From: CAZEJK01 sp964512045
GTDB lineage: Bacteria; Acidobacteriota; Thermoanaerobaculia; Thermoanaerobaculales; Sulfomarinibacteraceae
Assembly: GCA_964512045.1 (NCBI GenBank)
Contig: CAZEJK010000048.1
Coordinates: forward strand, 1 to 27,982
Direction: 5' to 3'
Length of the DNA: 27,982 nt
The notes beneath the pieces were generated by a model that was given only the letters and a program-made list of their open reading frames with translations, did not search any database and was not told the DNA's origin. Each line of letters opens with the position of its first letter. Within the stretch, counting starts at the first letter, position 1. The translations under genes and the position numbers were made by a program. This document shows, one piece after another, positions 22,625 to 27,982 of the stretch.

Positions 22625-23493
22625 GTGACGAGCTAGTCACTTTCAAGCCGGGAAGTTACAAGACCGATCTCAAGCCGGTGTGGTGCCCCGGATGCGGAGA
22701 TTACGGGGTGCTCAACGCCTTGTATCGAGCCATGGCCGAGCTGCAGCTCGAGCCGTCGGACACGGTCCTGCTGTCCGGCATCGGCTGCTCGTCTCGCCTG
22801 CCTGGCTACGTGAACACCTACGGTTTCAACTCCGTGCACGGGCGGGCGCTGACCATCGCCACGGGTGTGAAGGTGGCGCGACCGGAGCTGAACGTGATTG
22901 CCGTCGGTGGTGACGGCGACGGGATGGCGATCGGCGGCAACCACCTGATGCATTCGTGCCGACGGAACCTCGATGTGACCTACGTTCTGATGGACAACGA
23001 GATCTACGGTCTCACGAAGGGCCAAGTGGCGCCGACGACGCCTTCGGGAGACAAGACCAAGTCCACGTTCTGGGGCAATCCTGAGCCTGCAGTGGACCCG
23101 TGCGAGCTCGCCATCGGTACGGGTGCCACCTTCGTGGCGCGCGGCTTCTCGGGGGACATGAAGAACCTCGTGAAGCTCATCTCTCAGGCGATTGCGCACA
23201 AGGGCTTCGCGTTCGTGAACGTCATGTCCCCGTGCGTGACGTTCCGCGGCGACAACCAGTTCAAGGTGCTGAAGGAGAAGCTCCGGCATCTGCCGGAGGA
23301 TCACGATGCGACCAGTCGAGCTGCTGCGCTGCAGTACACGCGTGAGAAGGACGTGATGACAACGGGCATTCTCTACCGGGTGGATGAGCCGGCGTTGACG
23401 GAGCGGCTGGCCGCCGTGCGGGATACCGCAATGGCGGGTCGCGAAGCACCCACCACCGAGGAGATTCTCAGTCAGTTCTACCCGCAGTTCTGA
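22621..23493 (+). CDS. korB: 2-oxoacid:ferredoxin oxidoreductase, beta (TPP-binding) subunit
   Basis: A 290-residue beta subunit carrying thiamine diphosphate and one [4Fe-4S] cluster. Seen: VWCPGCGDYGVLNAL (Cys22, Cys25), SGIGCSSRLPGY (Cys56) and SPCVTF (Cys205) as cluster ligands; the TPP motif GGDGDGMAIGGNH (about 97-108) with DNEIYGLTKGQ (125-135). This is the KorB/OorB pattern and the length is normal. It works with the preceding KorA as a two-subunit enzyme; no ferredoxin-like delta subunit gene is adjacent, so the ferredoxin must come from elsewhere. Translation is likely coupled through the ATGA overlap. A good intrinsic terminator follows about 55 bases after the stop, closing the two-gene operon. 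Confidence 0.92.
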   Translation: MSDELVTFKPGSYKTDLKPVWCPGCGDYGVLNALYRAMAELQLEPSDTVLLSGIGCSSRLPGYVNTYGFNSVHGRALTIATGVKVARPELNVIAVGGDGDGMAIGGNHLMHSCRRNLDVTYVLMDNEIYGLTKGQVAPTTPSGDKTKSTFWGNPEPAVDPCELAIGTGATFVARGFSGDMKNLVKLISQAIAHKGFAFVNVMSPCVTFRGDNQFKVLKEKLRHLPEDHDATSRAAALQYTREKDVMTTGILYRVDEPALTERLAAVRDTAMAGREAPTTEEILSQFYPQF

Positions 23494-23548
23494 GGCGGGC
23501 TCAAGGTCCTCGTCAGATCGGGATGTGCGGCGAGGGGACGGAGGAGGG

Positions 23549-23585
23549 GACCGGGTCGTCCATCGGGCGGCCCGGTCGCTTTTTC
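23549..23585 (+). terminator. intrinsic terminator of the korAB operon
   Basis: GACCGGG (23549-23555) pairs with CCCGGTC (23571-23577) over a 15-base loop and is followed by GCTTTTTC. Position, stem and T-tract fit a Rho-independent terminator ending korAB, before the convergent transporter gene. Confidence 0.8.
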
Positions 23586-23656
23586 TACCGAACGCAAGCC
23601 GTCCTCTGCTCTTCCGTGCGCTGCGGTGGGTCTTCGTCAGAGGTGTGGTCTCGTGA

Positions 23657-24574
23657 TCAGCCGACGGAGAGGACGGCGACGCCGGCGACGGTAACGATGG
23701 TGCCGGCCACGCCGACTGCTTGTGGCCAGGTGCGGTCCAGCCACGACTCGAGGAGCAGGCTGAAGACCGGGGGAGTGGCGAGCAGCACGGCGGCGATCGA
23801 TGCGGGCGCCAGGGCGATCCCGAGCATCATCAGGGACATGGCGAGGTAGGTCCCGATCACGGAGGCCGGAACCACCCGACGGGCGGTGGCACGGTCCGAC
23901 AGGGCATGCGTCAGAGGCCGGAGGCCGCCGCGGAAGGCGGCGATCACCAGCAGCCCGGCAACCGACGTCGCCAGACGAAACGTGGTCGCGGGCAGGGTGG
24001 GGATCTCGGCCATCCCGAGCTTGGCCAGGACGACCCCGGACCCCTGTCCGAACGCCGCGAGCACCCCGAACACCAGTCCGGCGGTCAGCACTCGGGGTGG
24101 AAGGTCAGACGCGCCTTTGCGGCCGTTGCGTTGCGAGGAGATGACCGCCATGACACCGACCAGGACCAGAGCGGCACCGAGCAGCTGGATCACGTTCAAC
24201 CGTTCGCCGAGCGGGAACGCCAAGGTGGCGGCAAATACCGGCGCCAGGGTCTGCAGGAGCAGGCCGTTATGTGCGCCGAGCTTGCCCACCGCCGCGAACA
24301 GGGCCGTGTCGCCGAGAGTGAGCCCGACAAGGCCTGACGCCGCCAGCCAACCGAGGTGAGCGGGAGGTGCAGTGATGAGTGAGCTCCAGCCACCGACCAC
24401 GAGAACGGTCACGGTGAGGAGGAGCGTGGCGATCAGTCCCTTCGCGAGGTTGATGGTGCGAGCACCGTGCTCTCGGATGGCGCCTCGGAACAGAACGACC
24501 GCAGTTGCCCACAGCATCGCTGCGGTCAGACAGACCGCTTCACCGACAAGCGGGGTTGCAGCGGAGGTTTCCAT
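23657..24574 (-). CDS. EamA/DMT-family membrane transporter
   Basis: A 305-residue integral membrane protein with about ten hydrophobic helices in two similar halves, the EamA layout of the drug/metabolite transporter superfamily. The first half begins LTAAMLWATAVVLFRGAIRE and includes GLVGLTLGDTALFAAVGKLG, LLLQTLAPVFAATLAFPLGE and LGAALVLVGVMAVISSQR. The second half begins VLTAGLVFGVLAAFGQGSG and ends AVLLATPPVFSLLLESWLD, AGTIVTVAGVAVLSVG. These proteins export or import amino acids, nucleosides or other metabolites; the substrate cannot be told here. The start ATG at 24574 has only a weak AGGA close before it. It lies 50 bases downstream of the cyclophilin gene on the same strand and may be co-transcribed with it. 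It is convergent with korAB. Confidence 0.86.
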   Translation of the reverse strand: METSAATPLVGEAVCLTAAMLWATAVVLFRGAIREHGARTINLAKGLIATLLLTVTVLVVGGWSSLITAPPAHLGWLAASGLVGLTLGDTALFAAVGKLGAHNGLLLQTLAPVFAATLAFPLGERLNVIQLLGAALVLVGVMAVISSQRNGRKGASDLPPRVLTAGLVFGVLAAFGQGSGVVLAKLGMAEIPTLPATTFRLATSVAGLLVIAAFRGGLRPLTHALSDRATARRVVPASVIGTYLAMSLMMLGIALAPASIAAVLLATPPVFSLLLESWLDRTWPQAVGVAGTIVTVAGVAVLSVG

Positions 24575-24624
24575 GTCCTATCAGTCTCGAGGGGCGAGAT
24601 GCATCTACCGGGATCGCGGCAGGG

Positions 24625-25143
24625 TCATGCCTCACGAATCGTGATCGATCGCACCTGGATCGGCTCCTTCGGCCGGTCGCCGGGACCGGTCGGAGCTCCT
24701 TCGATCTCATGCACAATGTCCATGCCAGAGACGACCTTGCCGAACACCGGGTGCTTGGAACGACCGCCGGTGAACCAGTCGAGATAGCTGTTGTGCACGG
24801 TGTTGATGAAGAACTGGGATCCGCCGCTGTTCGGCTGACCGGTGTTGGCCATGGACAGCGTGCCGGGCTCATTGGAGTGCTTGGCGTTCTCCGGGAACTC
24901 ATCTTCGATCGTGCCGTGTGGCGGCCCGCCGGTCCCGGCGCGCGGGCTGGACGGGTCCTTGCTGTGGGGGCAGCCGAACTGCACCATGAAGCCCTGGATG
25001 ACTCGGTGAAAGTGCAGGCCATCGTAAAAGCCGCTCTTGGCGAGGTCGATGAAGTTGCCAGCAGTGTTTGGCATCGACTCGGTGAAGATCTCCGCTTCGA
25101 AGGTCCCCTTCGAGGTATCGAAGACTGCAATGGGATTGGCCAT
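24625..25143 (-). CDS. cyclophilin-type peptidyl-prolyl cis-trans isomerase
   Basis: A 172-residue cytoplasmic cyclophilin. Active-site segments are all present: NTAGNFIDLAKSGFYDGLHF, FHRVIQGFMVQFGC (catalytic Arg, Phe, Met, Gln), GTLSMANTGQPNSGGSQFFI and HPVFGKVVSGMDIVHEIE. The enzyme speeds proline isomerisation during folding. No signal peptide is found, so it is PpiB-like rather than PpiA-like. The ATG at 25143 is preceded by AAAGGAG at about eight bases; an upstream in-frame extension to 25197 is not needed. It is divergent from asnB, sharing a 115-base spacer, and is followed by the transporter. Confidence 0.92.
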   Translation of the reverse strand: MANPIAVFDTSKGTFEAEIFTESMPNTAGNFIDLAKSGFYDGLHFHRVIQGFMVQFGCPHSKDPSSPRAGTGGPPHGTIEDEFPENAKHSNEPGTLSMANTGQPNSGGSQFFINTVHNSYLDWFTGGRSKHPVFGKVVSGMDIVHEIEGAPTGPGDRPKEPIQVRSITIREA

Positions 25144-25258
25144 CGTCGAGCTCCTTTCGGCGCCGCGCTCGATCTCCATTGCGACGCGCCGGGGCACCTT
25201 ACCAGATCCGCGCTGGGCTCGGCTTGTCTCGGGGTTGCTGCGGAGCTACCTTCATGGT

Positions 25259-27106
25259 GTGTGCGGCATCTGCGGATCGATCGACTTCTCCGGTTTCGCC
25301 CGCGTTGATGGTGTTGCTGCAATGGTGCAGCGTCTGTGTCATCGGGGACCCGATGGGACGGGCGTGTGGAGCGACCCCTCCGGTCACGCGGTCCTGGGGC
25401 ACTCCAGGTTGGCAGTGCTCGACCCGACGCCCCGCGCTGATCAACCAATGGTCGACGCGTGCACGGGAGCTGTGCTCGTTGTCAACGGCGAGATCTACAA
25501 CTTCGCGGAGCTCGGTGAGCAGCTGACGAGCCGTGGCCGAACGCTGCGGACCACCGGTGATACAGAGGTGCTGCTCGGTCTCCTGGCCGAGGACGGCGTG
25601 GATGCTCTGGGGCAGTGCCACGGGATGTTCGCGCTGGCGCTGTGGGAGCCCGGACCGAGGCGCCTTCTGTTGGCGCGCGATCGGCTCGGAATCAAGCCGC
25701 TGTTCTGGTCGCCCAGTGCGAATGGCGTGGTGTTTGCCTCGGAGCTGACGGCTCTGCTGGCGCATCCCGCTGTATCTCCAGAGGTCGACCACGAGCAGGT
25801 GGGCGCATGGCTCCAGCTCGGATATCTGCCGGGCGAGCAGACCATGATCCGCGATGTCTACAGGTTGCCTCCCGGGCATCTTCTGATCGCCGAGGGCCCG
25901 GGAACGGTGCGGGTTCAGCGGTGGTACGACCTGCTCGGCCGGGTCGAGCCCATGGCGACTGGCGCGAACCGTGCAGACGAGCTGGTCGCGGCTGCGGTGG
26001 CGGATGCGGTCCGCGAGCGGCTGGTCAGTGATGTTCCGCTCGGGTGCTTCCTGTCAGGTGGCGTCGACTCCTCGCTGGTAGCGGCAGCTGCGACCCATGC
26101 GGGCGGACGACCTCGAGCAGTGACGGTCCGCTTTGCAGATGGCGAGGACGAGAGCCCGGCCGCTGCAGAGACTGCGCGAGCTCTCGGGCTCGAGCACCAG
26201 GTTGTGACGTGCTCTGCAGAGGACCTGCGAGGGCTGCTGCCACGATGGCCAGAGCTCAGTGGCGATCCGATCGCCGATCCGTCGCTGCTTCCCACACATG
26301 TCGTGTCGCGTGCCGCGCGCACGACGCTGACAGTTGCGCTTTCCGGGGACGGCGGTGACGAGCTGCTGGCTGGTTACCCGCGGTTGCGCGTGGCTCCCTG
26401 GTTGGATCGGGTGATGGCCGTGGGTGGTGTGGCCAAACCGCTGCTGGCGGCGTTTCCGGCGCGGCGGTGGCGTACCAAGCTGCGCGCCGCGCTCGCCGCA
26501 GGGGGGAGATGGGAAGCCTACCAGGCGTTGCAGGGTGTGTGGCCTCTGGCGGACGTCCGACGTGTGCTCCGCCGCCCGGTGGAGCTGGCCTGGGAGCCTG
26601 AGCTACTGAGCGAGCTGGATCGGCGTCCCGGCTGGCTCCGGTACCGGCTGCTGGACTGTGTGACATTCCTGCCGCACCGCATGCTGACCAAGGTGGACTG
26701 CGCCAGCATGAGCGTGGGGCTCGAGGTTCGCGTGCCGCTGCTCGATCACCGGCTCGTGGAGCTGCTGCTGTCACTTCCGGAGGAGCTGTGCCGTGGGAAG
26801 GGGATCTTGCGTCGCACAGCTCGGCGGTTCGCGCCAGAGATCACGCTGTCCAGGCGCAAGGTTGGGTTCGAGCTACCGCTCGCGCGTTGGCTCCGGCACG
26901 AGCTGCGCGAGAGTGTGGAGACGACGCTGCGAGCCGAGGAGCTCGAGGACTTAGGTCTTGACCGGTCCGTCCTGCGCAGCGTATGGGATGAGCACCGGAC
27001 TGGGCGACATGATCACTCAGAGCGTCTTCTGGCCGTCATGGTGCTGACGGGCTGGCTCAGGAGTCTTGGGAAGGAGAGACCGGATGCTGGATCACGGGGT
27101 GCCTGA
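25259..27106 (+). CDS. asnB: asparagine synthetase (glutamine-hydrolysing)
   Basis: A 615-residue AsnB. It begins Met-Cys-Gly-Ile-Cys-Gly, so Cys2 becomes the N-terminal nucleophile of the class II glutaminase after Met removal; this sets the GTG at 25259 as start. The glutaminase domain (to about 200) has LCHRGPDGTG, LGHSRLAVLD, VVNGEIYNF and GDTEVLL. The synthetase domain has the PP-loop LSGGVDSS (266-272), ALSGDGGDELLAGYPR, and MLTKVDCASMSVGLEVRVP with LDHRLVE and RKVGFELPL. It makes Asn from Asp, ATP and glutamine, or acts as an amidotransferase on another carboxylate, as this subfamily (XrtA/exopolysaccharide-type AsnB) sometimes does. Its 3' end overlaps the next gene by 23 bases. A weak GGAG lies 13 bases before the start. 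Confidence 0.92.
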   Translation: MCGICGSIDFSGFARVDGVAAMVQRLCHRGPDGTGVWSDPSGHAVLGHSRLAVLDPTPRADQPMVDACTGAVLVVNGEIYNFAELGEQLTSRGRTLRTTGDTEVLLGLLAEDGVDALGQCHGMFALALWEPGPRRLLLARDRLGIKPLFWSPSANGVVFASELTALLAHPAVSPEVDHEQVGAWLQLGYLPGEQTMIRDVYRLPPGHLLIAEGPGTVRVQRWYDLLGRVEPMATGANRADELVAAAVADAVRERLVSDVPLGCFLSGGVDSSLVAAAATHAGGRPRAVTVRFADGEDESPAAAETARALGLEHQVVTCSAEDLRGLLPRWPELSGDPIADPSLLPTHVVSRAARTTLTVALSGDGGDELLAGYPRLRVAPWLDRVMAVGGVAKPLLAAFPARRWRTKLRAALAAGGRWEAYQALQGVWPLADVRRVLRRPVELAWEPELLSELDRRPGWLRYRLLDCVTFLPHRMLTKVDCASMSVGLEVRVPLLDHRLVELLLSLPEELCRGKGILRRTARRFAPEITLSRRKVGFELPLARWLRHELRESVETTLRAEELEDLGLDRSVLRSVWDEHRTGRHDHSERLLAVMVLTGWLRSLGKERPDAGSRGA

Positions 27107-27944
27107 GGCGGCGCGCTCGGCTCTGATGGTGGACCTGTACGAGCTGACGATGATGCAGGCCTATCACCGCCATGGTCTCGAGGGCCGCGCCACCTTCGAC
27201 CTGTTTGTGAGACGGCTGCCTGCTCAGCGGCGGTTCATGGTGGCGGCCGGAGTGCAACGTGTGCTGGAGCTGCTCGAGATGCTGCGGTTCACGAGCAGAG
27301 ATCTCGAGTATCTGGGCTCGACCGGTCTGTTCGAGAGCACGTTCTTGGAGCGGCTGGAGTCGCTGCGATTCACGGGTGATGTTGCTGCGGTTCCCGAGGG
27401 CACGGTTCTATTTGCCGGTGAGCCGATCGTGCGGATCACGGCGCCGATTCTGGAGGCACAGCTGCTGGAGACGCTGGTGATGAACCAGGTCCACCTGCAG
27501 ACACTGCTGGCCTCGAAGGCTGCCAGAGTCGTGCTGGCCGCCGAGGGCAGGAGTGTCGTGGACTTCGGGTTGCGCCGGATGCACGGCGCCGAAGCGGGGC
27601 TGTGGGGGGCGCGGGCGTACGCGATCGCAGGCGTTCGCGCGACCTCGAATGTGCTTGCCGGTCAGCGCTTCGGGATACCGATCGCCGGGACCATGGCGCA
27701 TAGTTTTGTGCAGGCACACGCCAGTGAGGTGGACGCTCTTCGCCGCTTTCTCGAGGTCTACCCGTCCACCGTGCTCCTGGTGGATACGTACGACACGTTG
27801 CGGGCGATCGATCGTGTCATCGATCTGCTGGCAACCATGCCCGACGCACGTCCCCGTGGCGTTCGGTTGGACTCGGGGGACCTGGAGACGTTGGCTCGGC
27901 AGGTTCGCAGCCGTCTCGACTCGGCCGGTTTGGAAGCGTCTTGA
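27084..27944 (+). CDS. pncB: nicotinate phosphoribosyltransferase, C-terminally truncated
   Basis: Residues 1-281 are a clear NAPRTase: ALMVDLYELTMMQAYHRHGL, ATFDLFVRRLPAQRRFMVAAG, VVDFGLRRMHGAEAGLWGAR, GIPIAGTMAHSFVQ with the phospho-accepting His206, VDTYDTLRAI and GVRLDSGDLETLA (Asp263). The enzyme makes nicotinate mononucleotide from nicotinate, PRPP and ATP in NAD salvage. The protein should run on for another 110-190 residues (barrel end and C-terminal domain), but after LDSAGLEAS it stops at 27942-27944. The DNA from about 27935 to the edge is AT-rich and unlike the gene, so the gene has been cut by an insertion, a rearrangement or an assembly join. AAGGAG seven bases before the ATG at 27084 fixes the start. 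It overlaps asnB and is probably translated with it. Confidence 0.85.
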   Translation: MLDHGVPEAARSALMVDLYELTMMQAYHRHGLEGRATFDLFVRRLPAQRRFMVAAGVQRVLELLEMLRFTSRDLEYLGSTGLFESTFLERLESLRFTGDVAAVPEGTVLFAGEPIVRITAPILEAQLLETLVMNQVHLQTLLASKAARVVLAAEGRSVVDFGLRRMHGAEAGLWGARAYAIAGVRATSNVLAGQRFGIPIAGTMAHSFVQAHASEVDALRRFLEVYPSTVLLVDTYDTLRAIDRVIDLLATMPDARPRGVRLDSGDLETLARQVRSRLDSAGLEAS

Positions 27945-27982
27945 TGCAGAGATGAAGCAAAAACTTGCTCAAGGTGCTGATA
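27935..27982. other. composition break at right edge
   Basis: The last ~45 bases are only about 42% GC against about 65% before. In one plus-strand frame they read as WKRLDAEMKQKLAQGAD, which has a protein-like make-up but no family I recognise. This could be the end of an inserted element or a misjoined contig end. Confidence 0.45.

Noticed and set aside
20840..23493. Missing ferredoxin-like delta subunit beside korAB taken as a sign of an incomplete enzyme
   Set aside because: Two-subunit KorAB enzymes are common and complete; both subunits here have all expected motifs.

Overview
The window is GC-rich (roughly 65%), assembled bacterial sequence with two runs of N (4983-5082 and 6453-6462). 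Many starts are GTG or TTG, genes are closely packed, and no tRNA, rRNA or CRISPR array is visible. Secreted proteins with C-terminal dockerin-like calcium repeats but no cellulosome partners, an FG-GAP-like protein, a relic of a REP-associated (RAYT) transposase, and a Dms-type iron-sulfur/membrane fusion together suggest an uncultured Acidobacteriota-like (perhaps Thermoanaerobaculia-like) organism. That placement is inference; no ribosomal or universal marker gene is present to prove it.

Left part (1-4300), a worn region: the last 36 codons of an RHS-core protein, an alpha/beta hydrolase, an internally deleted RAYT transposase, a minus-strand pair (secreted PQQ-type sugar dehydrogenase with dockerin, then a small 11-cysteine protein), a rubrerythrin-like ferritin, and a DNA-alkylation-repair pseudogene with an in-frame TGA. 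Middle (4300-12020): tex (broken by an N gap), a TPR-protein relic, a SEC-C protein, a tandem PilZ protein, a secreted 5'-nucleotidase-family phosphoesterase with two changed metal-ligand positions, a 570-base intergenic stretch full of hairpins plus a 21-base tandem repeat, and two secreted proteins.

Right part (12100-27980), mostly intact core and energy metabolism: a 1139-residue divergent Lon protease with extra N- and C-terminal regions; an IMP dehydrogenase/GMP reductase family enzyme (minus strand); a two-gene molybdopterin oxidoreductase operon in which the electron-transfer (DmsB-like) and membrane-anchor (DmsC-like) subunits are one protein; a two-subunit 2-oxoacid:ferredoxin oxidoreductase (korAB) followed by a clear terminator; a minus-strand cyclophilin-EamA transporter pair; and asnB overlapping a nicotinate phosphoribosyltransferase that loses its C-terminal third close to the right edge, where base composition changes sharply. 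The kor and dms operons point to low-potential, at least facultatively anaerobic energy metabolism.

The items most worth follow-up are the Lon-type protease with two unassigned domains, the GuaB-family enzyme whose flap looks like GMP reductase, the cytoplasmic-looking Mo enzyme with its B-C fusion, the remodelled phosphoesterase metal site, and the concentration of decayed genes and hairpin repeats in the left half.
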